Of a stretch of 64,000 nucleotides of DNA, positions 58,457-64,000 are shown in pieces. The stretch's first letter is position 1. The number at the start of each line of letters is the position of its first letter. The stretch is taken from the NCBI GenBank assembly GCA_023432445.1, contig JAEYUP010000001.1, forward strand, positions 124,001-188,000, written 5' to 3'. Below the pieces are notes generated by a model. The model searched no databases. It was not told where the DNA came from and saw only the letters and a list, made by a program, of their open reading frames with translations. A program made the translations under genes and the position numbers. This DNA is from Candidatus Parcubacteria bacterium. Lineage in GTDB: Bacteria; Patescibacteriota; Saccharimonadia; Saccharimonadales; Saccharimonadaceae.

Positions 58457-59468
58457 CGACAACCTTTCGGTAAAGTACATAAACATAAGTTGCCGCCCAA
58501 ACGGTCGTTAGCGAAGTCAACGCCAAGACCGCTATCGGTACAGTCGGTACGGCCCCGAACTGTGACCATACACCCTTAAGCCAGAGGTCCAGCAAGATAA
58601 TTGGTATCAAAACAATCGCCCAGCCAACCACCATCACCAGGGCCATCCAAACTAGACGTAGTAATATTTTTAACCGACGTCCGAGCACCATATCTCCAGC
58701 TATAGAAAGGGCTTTAAACGGGTAGGTCCCCGGCAATGTCACTATAATTAACGCAAAGAAAGTGCTGGTGATCCAAAAAGCTGAAATGAGTGATAGTCCG
58801 ATGGCCGCCCCCCAGAACAACATAGCCTCTACGCCGCCTAGGAGTAGGCCGGTTGCCGAAGCCGCCGTGTAGCCAATAGCCGCTAAGGCCACCGGAATCA
58901 ACTGCACCATGAATACTAGCGTGACTACAAATGTCGCTATAATTGGCGCCCCAGCGTTATACAGCCCATCGCGCAGTTTCACTCTATGTCCGGCCAGCAA
59001 GTTACGAAGCAGCCAGACAGTTGTCAGCCAGCTCATCAATAGTAAGAAGCTTCCAAAAACCTGCTGAACGTCAGTCGGCTGCTGGCCGAGCCCGGCCGAC
59101 GCCACCGCAAAGAACAGCATTCCAGCTTGGGTCAGGCTGTCTAGGCCGCCTTCAACAACCTCGTTTCCAGCCTCCGTTAGCGAGTCTATCAGGGCTTGAT
59201 AAGTTTCCTGTGAACCAACGCCGATGAGTACGGCATATAGAACGGCGTAGACCAGCGCCAAACTGATTAGATGTTTCCGATACTTCCAAAAGGTTCGTTG
59301 GACCTGAGCCGTTAAGGCTACGTAACCCGGTAGGTTCAGCGGCTTGACTGCATCTCGCCGTTTAGTCAGTCGAAAACTGCGGTGCGGTCGACGACTCAAA
59401 AAATCAGACGTTCGGCGCCAGAGCTTGTTAGAGCCAAATCTAGACTTCTTTTTAGAACGTGTGGCCAT
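58434..59468 (-). CDS. Six-helix membrane protein, unknown
   Basis: 344 residues from ATG 59468. A very basic N-terminal 60 residues (MATRSKKKSRFGSNKLWRR, RRPHRSFRLTKRRD) that could bind nucleic acid or phospholipid head groups, then about six membrane helices with loops at 110-140. Conserved-looking VTLPGTYPFKALSIAGDMVLGRRLK precedes the last helices, typical of glycerophosphoryl-type or DUF975-like membrane proteins, but I cannot assign it. Lies between htpX and ligA with overlaps on both sides (17 and 23 bases). Confidence 0.65.
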   Translation of the reverse strand: MATRSKKKSRFGSNKLWRRTSDFLSRRPHRSFRLTKRRDAVKPLNLPGYVALTAQVQRTFWKYRKHLISLALVYAVLYAVLIGVGSQETYQALIDSLTEAGNEVVEGGLDSLTQAGMLFFAVASAGLGQQPTDVQQVFGSFLLLMSWLTTVWLLRNLLAGHRVKLRDGLYNAGAPIIATFVVTLVFMVQLIPVALAAIGYTAASATGLLLGGVEAMLFWGAAIGLSLISAFWITSTFFALIIVTLPGTYPFKALSIAGDMVLGRRLKILLRLVWMALVMVVGWAIVLIPIILLDLWLKGVWSQFGAVPTVPIAVLALTSLTTVWAATYVYVLYRKVVDEDAKHK

Positions 59469-60324
59469 GCTGACGCAATCTTTCGATTCGTTGCTCAAGC
59501 GGCGGGTGGGTGCTAAAGAGTCCGCTCAAAAAACCTTTGCGCAGCGGATTACTTATAAATAGATGAGCGGTGGCTGAATGCTGGCTCTGTAGTGGCTTGC
59601 CGTGTAGCTTGAGCTTTTCAAGCGCCCTGGCTAAGCCTTCAGCGTCTCGGGTCGTCATAACACCTGTAGCATCGGCCAAGAACTCGCGCTGACGACTAAC
59701 CGCAAACTGAACGATCATAGCGATTATCGGCGCCAGCACAACCACGACCAGGCCGATAACCAAAACTACCGGGTGAACATTGTCGCGTCGCCCCCCGTAA
59801 AATAACATCCTCAAAATGATGTCAGAAAGGATGCCAATTGCACTCACTAAGCCAAAAGCGATCATGCTGACTCGAATGTCATAGTTCTGGACATGACCCA
59901 TCTCATGTGCCATAACCGCCTCTAGCTCGCGGTCCTCCATTATATCCAGCAGGCCGGTCGTAGCCGCTACGACCGCCGTCTTGGGATTACGACCAGTCGC
60001 AAAAGCATTTGGCGCCGGGTCGGCGATCAGATACACCTTTGGCATCGGCATACCTAAGGTGATTGAAAGGTTCTCGACGATTCGATAAAGGCGAGGGTTG
60101 TCCTTTTTTTCGATCTGCTTAGCGCCCGTCATAGCTACCGCTAGCTTGCTGGCCAGGAAATACTGAATGAAAGCATAAAGTGCTGCACCGGCCATCACCC
60201 AATAAGTGATGTATACGTCACCGAAAAAGGCACTCACCAAGAAGCCGATCGCGGTGATCAGCACCACAAACACCATCATCACCAATACGGTGTTGCGCTT
60301 GTTGGCAGCAATTGCTCTATACAT
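59452..60324 (-). CDS. htpX: Membrane zinc metalloprotease HtpX
   Basis: M48 protease that degrades misfolded membrane proteins. 290 residues: two N-terminal membrane helices (about 13-55), GMPMPKVYLIADPAPNAFATG, the zinc site AHEMGHVQNYDIR (HExxH, about 140-152), two more helices around 155-210, and third ligand Glu in SRQREFLADATG (about 220). Standard length. Follows lemA by 16 bases; lemA-htpX is a common pair. Confidence 0.95.
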   Translation of the reverse strand: MYRAIAANKRNTVLVMMVFVVLITAIGFLVSAFFGDVYITYWVMAGAALYAFIQYFLASKLAVAMTGAKQIEKKDNPRLYRIVENLSITLGMPMPKVYLIADPAPNAFATGRNPKTAVVAATTGLLDIMEDRELEAVMAHEMGHVQNYDIRVSMIAFGLVSAIGILSDIILRMLFYGGRRDNVHPVVLVIGLVVVVLAPIIAMIVQFAVSRQREFLADATGVMTTRDAEGLARALEKLKLHGKPLQSQHSATAHLFISNPLRKGFLSGLFSTHPPLEQRIERLRQHGHTF

Positions 60325-60340
60325 TAGTGGGCGGCTCCGA

Positions 60341-60907
60341 CTAGAACTTTACGTCAACTGGCTTTTCAGCCACTTTTTGCTCTGACTCACCTAGCTCAAA
60401 GAAATCACGCTTAGCAAAACCGAACATACCGGCAACGATATTGCTTGGGAACTGCTCAATCTTGGTGTTAAGCTCCGTAACACCTGAGTTGTAGAAACGA
60501 CGTGCACCTTGAATCTTGTCCTCGGTGTCAACCAGTTCTTGTTGTAGCTCAAGGAAGTTCTGGTTTGACTTCAGGTCTGGGTACGCTTCGCTCACTGCGA
60601 ATATTGACTTAAGCGCGCCTTCAAGCTGGTTTTCAGCTGCAGCAGTGTCTTTAACACCCTTGGCGTTCATAAGGGCTGTACGAGCCTCAGTTACTTCCTT
60701 GAAGACTGTCTTTTCCTGTGACGCAAAGCCCTTGACGGTCTCGATAAGGTTCGGGATCAAATCCAAACGTCGCTTAAGCTGAACTGTGATGTCGCTCCAA
60801 GCGCTTTCGACGCGGACGCGTAGTGTCACCAGTCCGTTGTAGATGGCAACAAGTGCGATAAGCAAGACGGCAACGACTGCGATCGCGATAATAACAATAG
60901 TAGGCAT
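60341..60907 (-). CDS. lemA: LemA family protein
   Basis: 188 residues: N-terminal membrane helix (about 3-25), then the LemA helical domain with VESAWSDITVQLKRRLDLIPNLIETVKGF, LKSNQNFLELQQELVDTEDKIQGARRFYN and the FPSNIVAGMFGF motif. Function undefined; usually encoded with HtpX. GAGGGAAA precedes the ATG and TGATATAAT lies about 33 bases upstream. Head of the run lemA-htpX-membrane protein-ligA-PGPGW-small protein. Confidence 0.93.
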   Translation of the reverse strand: MPTIVIIAIAVVAVLLIALVAIYNGLVTLRVRVESAWSDITVQLKRRLDLIPNLIETVKGFASQEKTVFKEVTEARTALMNAKGVKDTAAAENQLEGALKSIFAVSEAYPDLKSNQNFLELQQELVDTEDKIQGARRFYNSGVTELNTKIEQFPSNIVAGMFGFAKRDFFELGESEQKVAEKPVDVKF

Positions 60908-60939
60908 GATAGTTTCCCTCGTTTTTAAATTGTAACTTT

Positions 60940-60948
60940 ATTATATCA
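60940..60948 (-). promoter_or_regulatory. Extended -10 promoter of the lemA operon
   Basis: TGATATAAT on the minus strand; leader of about 26 bases with a purine-rich ribosome binding site. Confidence 0.65.
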
Positions 60949-60997
60949 AATTATCGGTGTTTATCCGAGACTTGCTGGCAATATCTAATTGCTACGG

Positions 60998-61234
60998 CTA
61001 ACTTTTCAGTCTATCAGCGCGTGCATAGCTGTGCGCAGAAAGACCAGCACGTTCGAGCTCACTAACTGGACGCACTATACCGGTGCTCTCAAGCGCTTTA
61101 CCTGTGAGTTTGACCAGCCCTCCGGAGACATAGAGCGTTTCAATGGTTGCGGCGGCAGGATGCCAAAACTCTTCTTCGGTGTGGCCGACTAACAATTGGT
61201 ATCTGGGGAAGTCGTGTTCTGGTGTTTTGGGCAT
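60998..61234 (-). CDS. Small protein, unknown
   Basis: 78 residues from ATG 61234 (MPKTPEHDFPRYQLLVGHTEEEFWHP...). Looks soluble with a plausible alpha/beta pattern (IETLYVSGGLVKLTGKALE). No ribosome binding site or clear -10 box at 6-9 bases. Lies between lemA and tRNA-Leu. I do not recognise it; a chance frame cannot be excluded. Confidence 0.45.
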   Translation of the reverse strand: MPKTPEHDFPRYQLLVGHTEEEFWHPAAATIETLYVSGGLVKLTGKALESTGIVRPVSELERAGLSAHSYARADRLKS

Positions 61235-61286
61235 AATTATTACTAATTAAACTACGGAACCTGCGGAAAACAAAGCATGATCAATT

Positions 61287-61373
61287 TGGTGCGCGGAGTG
61301 GGAATTGAACCCACACGACCTTTCGGTCACAACATTTTAAGTGTTGCTCGGCTACCAATTACGACATCCGCGC
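61287..61373 (-). tRNA. tRNA-Leu (anticodon TAA)
   Basis: Acceptor GCGCGGA/TCCGCGC, anticodon stem CAACA/TGTTG around loop CTTAAAA (anticodon TAA), long variable arm (class II) TGACC-GAAA-GGTCG, T arm with GGTTCAATTCC, discriminator A and encoded CCA. 87 bases with CCA. Confidence 0.95.
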
Positions 61374-61415
61374 GTAAACTAAATTATACATCATGTCTGC
61401 AAACTATGCTCGTAG

Positions 61416-61421
61416 TATAAT
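61416..61421 (+). promoter_or_regulatory. -10 box of the HNH gene (leaderless start)
   Basis: TATAAT ends 6 bases before the ATG at 61428. Confidence 0.65.
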
Positions 61422-61427
61422 AAGTGT

Positions 61428-61883
61428 ATGAAGATGTGCTCGAAATGTCGCAAAGAGAAATTGACGAGTGAGTTTTTCTATAGGGATAAACCTACTGGCA
61501 AATTACATGCTCAATGTAAAGAGTGCTACAGGACAGTACGGCGAGTATCCTACAGATCCCACTACGATAAATATAAGGATCATTACAGGTACCGCGCCAA
61601 GGAGCGAAGAGCTCAGCAAAAGAGTATCTTTAGAAAAAACATGCTCGATGTTCTATCAGGAAAGTCGTGTGCTATCTGCGAAGAAGATGACATAAGAACG
61701 CTCGAATTTGATCACATAGACCCGACAGGAAAGAGTTTCTCAATTTCTCAAGCATACAGGCTGGGCCATAAGTGGGAAGACGTCCTGAAAGAAATGAATA
61801 AATGTCGTATATTATGCGCAAACTGTCACAGGAAGCACACTTCATTACAGTTTGGATGGTATAAGGCAGGGTTGCAGAAATAA
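61428..61883 (+). CDS. HNH endonuclease-like protein with zinc ribbons
   Basis: 151 residues. N-terminal zinc ribbon CSKCRKEKLTSEFF...CKEC (about 4-27), a very basic middle (SHYDKYKDHYRYRAKERRAQQK), then an HNH-type fold: CAICEEDDIRTLEFDHIDP (about 83-101) with the DH catalytic pair and CRILCANCHRKHT (about 124-136) with the closing CxxC and H. Such proteins are found as phage- or mobile-element-borne nucleases. It occupies the gap between tRNA-Leu and tRNA-Cys on the opposite strand. DNA-nicking activity is inferred. Confidence 0.88.
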   Translation: MKMCSKCRKEKLTSEFFYRDKPTGKLHAQCKECYRTVRRVSYRSHYDKYKDHYRYRAKERRAQQKSIFRKNMLDVLSGKSCAICEEDDIRTLEFDHIDPTGKSFSISQAYRLGHKWEDVLKEMNKCRILCANCHRKHTSLQFGWYKAGLQK

Positions 61884-61886
61884 TAC

Positions 61887-61960
61887 TGGAGGCACGTATG
61901 GGAGTCGAACCCATTTAAAAGCTTTTGCAGAGCTCTGCGTAACCGTTCCGCCAACGCGCC
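61887..61960 (-). tRNA. tRNA-Cys (anticodon GCA)
   Basis: Acceptor GGCGCGT/ACGTGCC with one G-T pair, anticodon stem GAGCT/AGCTT around loop CTGCAAA (anticodon GCA), T arm ATGGG-TTCGACT-CCCAT, discriminator T (the U73 identity base of tRNA-Cys) and encoded CCA. 74 bases with CCA. Confidence 0.95.
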
Positions 61961-61997
61961 ATGTTCCCCCATTATACCACTGTTGGGCCTTGCCTCG

Positions 61998-62006
61998 TGG
62001 TACAAT
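61998..62006 (+). promoter_or_regulatory. Extended -10 promoter of the membrane protein gene at 62033
   Basis: TGGTACAAT; the leader of about 20 bases holds AGAGGAG about 9 bases before the ATG, so this one is led. Confidence 0.65.
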
Positions 62007-62032
62007 AGCAGTATATAGAGGAGAACTGCAAA

Positions 62033-62842
62033 ATGACAACCGAAAGTCACCCAGCAAAAGTAACCGACCCAGAAGAAAAGGAAAAAGTTGGCAAGCTCAA
62101 ACTCGCCCTACTCTACGTCCTGATCGGCGGGCTAGTAGCCTCAGCAATTATCGCGATTGCCGGCATATTAATAGGTGAATTCAACTCCGCCCTCCAAAAA
62201 GCCTTTGGCACCATCTTCGTCTTCGTTACTCATAGCCTCTTCATCCTCGGCCTTGTCTGGTCTGACCGTCACAACCGCTTGGGCCGCAGCCTCATACCAA
62301 CAGTCCTACTCGGCACAGCACTCGCCAACATTGTCACCACTACTCTAGGAACCTGGGAAATCATCGAAGGCGAAACCGCCTGGCGTTTCGTCCTCTTCTA
62401 TATGCTCCTAATAGGTTCTTCGTTCATGATTACCGCCATCGTGCGTTTAAATGTCGCTGACAAGCTAGTAACCATACTTACTCGTGCGACTGTCGGATCA
62501 CTCATCGCCTGGACGCTCCTCCTCGCCCCTTGGGTCTTCGAAGTTGTCGCCCGCTTTAACCCACTCTACTTCCGTATCGTTGCCGCCTTCACTATACTTA
62601 CCACGACTCTCTTCCTAGTAACAGTCATCCTGCGCAGCATTGCTGTCGCCCGCCGACCAGCACTCCGCGCTAAGGCAAAAGCCGCCAACTCTCACCCGAT
62701 ATCTGGCGGCTTCCTCGCCTACTACATCACCATCGGCGTCATCGCCAGCTTCGTCTGGCTAGGTGGACTCATCGCTTTCATCAGCGACGGCGTGCGCCAG
62801 GACCGATACTACGACTACCACACCGAACAAGTTGAAGACTAA
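62033..62842 (+). CDS. Seven-helix membrane protein, unknown
   Basis: 269 residues. A 22-residue charged cytoplasmic start (ESHPAKVTDPEEKEKVGK), then about seven membrane helices arranged as LALLYVLIGGLVASAIIAIAG..., with few charged residues in the membrane and two basic loops (DRHNRLGRS; ARRPALRAKAKA). No transporter motif recognised. AGAGGAG supports the ATG. The last 50 bases before trehalase hold no clear terminator. Confidence 0.7.
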   Translation: MTTESHPAKVTDPEEKEKVGKLKLALLYVLIGGLVASAIIAIAGILIGEFNSALQKAFGTIFVFVTHSLFILGLVWSDRHNRLGRSLIPTVLLGTALANIVTTTLGTWEIIEGETAWRFVLFYMLLIGSSFMITAIVRLNVADKLVTILTRATVGSLIAWTLLLAPWVFEVVARFNPLYFRIVAAFTILTTTLFLVTVILRSIAVARRPALRAKAKAANSHPISGGFLAYYITIGVIASFVWLGGLIAFISDGVRQDRYYDYHTEQVED

Positions 62843-62892
62843 TCACAGTCTTCTTACGGGCGTTGATTGATACGAAAAAAGACGTTGCGAAG

Positions 62893-63999
62893 CTAATCCA
62901 GCAGCGCTCTCAGCACCCCGTTCGTCCAGCCGAAGCCAACCTGAAGAGGGTATTCGCCGCCATAACCGAGATGGTCACCGGGCGTTACGTCGTATTTCTC
63001 CACTAAATTACCCGTTTCGGCATACACTACAGCATTCATCTCAATCCATCTGGTCTTAATGGTGTTCGCTAGGTCTGTGTAGCCATACTTCTCTAGTCCT
63101 TTTATCGCCACCCAGTGTAGGGGCGCCCAACCATTCGGCTTGTCCCATTGCTGGCCAGATTGTTCGAGCGTCGTGAGCAACCCACCATCCTGCAGAAAGT
63201 CTCGCGCCAACCTGTCAGCAACACCCTTCGACTGCTCTGAATTGGCGATCCCAACGAACAGTGGGAACACAGCAGCCAACGTATAGCGCATCATCTGTTC
63301 ATAATGGTGGAAGTTATAGTCAAAATAAAAGGCTTTCTCATAATTCCAACAATAGCGCTCGATCGCCTCCTGGCGAGTCTGCGCTTTGGTCGCATAATCG
63401 CTGGCCATCGCAGCGTCACCCGAAAGTTCAGCCGCCTTCGCAATCGCCTTCTCCAGTTGATAGAGAAGGCAATTCAGATCAATCGGTATGATGTCGGCGG
63501 TGTGAATAGTCCCGAGGTCTTCCGGCACTTCGCACCAGCGCGAGCTAAAATCCCAACCAGACTCGGCCGCCGCCCGAAGATGCAAAAACAACTTGTCAGC
63601 CTGACGACCCTGGTATTTCTCCGAGAAAAAGATATCTGCCTCGCCCATCTCCTCGCGTGGCACCGCCGAGTTGTCATAATATCGGTTGAGTAGCGGCCCG
63701 GTCGGCATCTGCGCCAAGCGCGCGAAAGACTTGTGCTCCGAATCTTCAAGCTTCTCCTGACCGCTCATCCAAAATGCGTATTCTTTCTTTAATTGCGGCA
63801 AGTATTTCACATAAGCGCTCTCACCCTCCTTTGTAGCCAACAGCTCAACCATCAGAGCAAACACCGGTGGCTGTGACCGACTCAAAAAATACGTCCTGTT
63901 AGCTGTCGGCACAAACCCAAAACGGTCAATTAAGTGCGCAGTGTTGTCGAGCATATTCTGAATCATATCCCAGCGACCATCCGCCGCCAAACCCAGCAT
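62893..63999 (-). CDS. treA: Trehalase (GH37), N-terminus beyond the window
   Basis: 368 C-terminal residues, open to the window edge, so the start and the N-terminal signature are not seen. GH37 landmarks: NRTYFLSRSQPPVFALMV, LNCLLYQLEKAIAKAAEL, the catalytic-region QQWDKPNGWAPLHWVAIKGLEKYG, VEKYDVTPGDHLGYGGEYPLQVGFGWTNGVL at the end (given by parts; the last is trehalase signature-like). Hydrolyses trehalose to two glucose. Trehalose is abundant in Actinobacteria, the usual hosts of Saccharibacteria, so it may feed on host sugar; that is inference. Confidence 0.88.
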   Translation of the reverse strand: MLGLAADGRWDMIQNMLDNTAHLIDRFGFVPTANRTYFLSRSQPPVFALMVELLATKEGESAYVKYLPQLKKEYAFWMSGQEKLEDSEHKSFARLAQMPTGPLLNRYYDNSAVPREEMGEADIFFSEKYQGRQADKLFLHLRAAAESGWDFSSRWCEVPEDLGTIHTADIIPIDLNCLLYQLEKAIAKAAELSGDAAMASDYATKAQTRQEAIERYCWNYEKAFYFDYNFHHYEQMMRYTLAAVFPLFVGIANSEQSKGVADRLARDFLQDGGLLTTLEQSGQQWDKPNGWAPLHWVAIKGLEKYGYTDLANTIKTRWIEMNAVVYAETGNLVEKYDVTPGDHLGYGGEYPLQVGFGWTNGVLRALLD

Positions 64000-64000
64000 C

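Noticed and set aside
1..64000. CRISPR arrays, insertion sequences, rRNA genes, replication origin
   Set aside because: No regularly spaced repeats, no transposase-like protein, no rRNA and no DnaA-box cluster were seen.

Overview
The window looks like a stretch of a small, gene-dense chromosome from the Candidate Phyla Radiation, most probably a Saccharibacteria (TM7) member. Reasons: almost no intergenic space, stop/start overlaps throughout, a split two-gene transketolase, a zinc-less 49-residue bL32, GatCAB for tRNA amidation, no biosynthetic operons, a type IV pilus ATPase, a large VirB6/TrbL-like membrane protein, and a LAxTG-type surface protein of the kind made by Actinobacteria (the usual hosts of Saccharibacteria). 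Base composition looks mid-range by eye. TGA is used as a normal stop (for example in the ATGA overlaps of rpiB/rpe, pheS/pheT and the response regulator/kinase pair), so this is genetic code 11 and not the UGA-recoded code of Gracilibacteria/Absconditabacteria. The phylum assignment is inference from gene content; there is no rRNA gene here.

Layout. 0.1-6 kb: pilB, a divergent SpoU/TrmH methyltransferase and dnaE. 6-14.5 kb: three small membrane/stress-type proteins, then gatC-gatA-(membrane HEPN-like protein)-gatB-nudix-galU, uvrB, and a secreted-type protein. 14.6-22.4 kb: one co-directional operon gap-rpiB-rpe-tktN-tktC-fba-pfkB followed by a LOG-family protein with a 450-residue extra N-terminus; this set can interconvert pentose and triose phosphates without transaldolase if the kinase and aldolase act on sedoheptulose phosphates. 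22.5-31 kb: short Rel/SpoT, pyrophosphatase, a phospholipase-D-like protein, and pheS-pheT-FKBP-trxB. 31-38.7 kb: aquaporin, RmuC, PAP2 phosphatase, an OmpR-type two-component pair, a hydrolase, an RRM protein and a DEAD-box helicase, the last two with long structured leaders. 38.8-41.3 kb: a 700-residue sortase-type surface protein next to tRNA-Gln. 42-46.8 kb: rpmF-nusB-nudix-rnc, rpsP, KH protein and trmD (rimM is missing), interrupted by an isolated cassette for an unknown 110-residue protein. 46.9-55 kb: a LysM-like membrane protein, leuS, a short MurF, the VirB6/TrbL-like protein and a membrane protein. 55-61 kb: lemA-htpX-membrane protein-ligA-PGPGW-small protein. 61-64 kb: tRNA-Leu, an HNH protein, tRNA-Cys, a membrane protein and a trehalase cut by the window end.

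The strongest unexpected signal concerns gene expression. For about fifteen unrelated first genes of transcription units, a -10 box (often extended, TGnTATAAT-like) lies only 6-9 bases before the start codon and no ribosome binding site is present, so these mRNAs should be leaderless. Other genes, mostly inside operons or behind longer leaders, carry clear AAGGAG-type ribosome binding sites. The organism therefore seems to use two initiation modes side by side. Other leads are the LAATG surface protein beside a tRNA, the transaldolase-free sugar operon, repeated loss of zinc-binding cysteines (LigA, PilB, bL32), and several structured RNA candidates.
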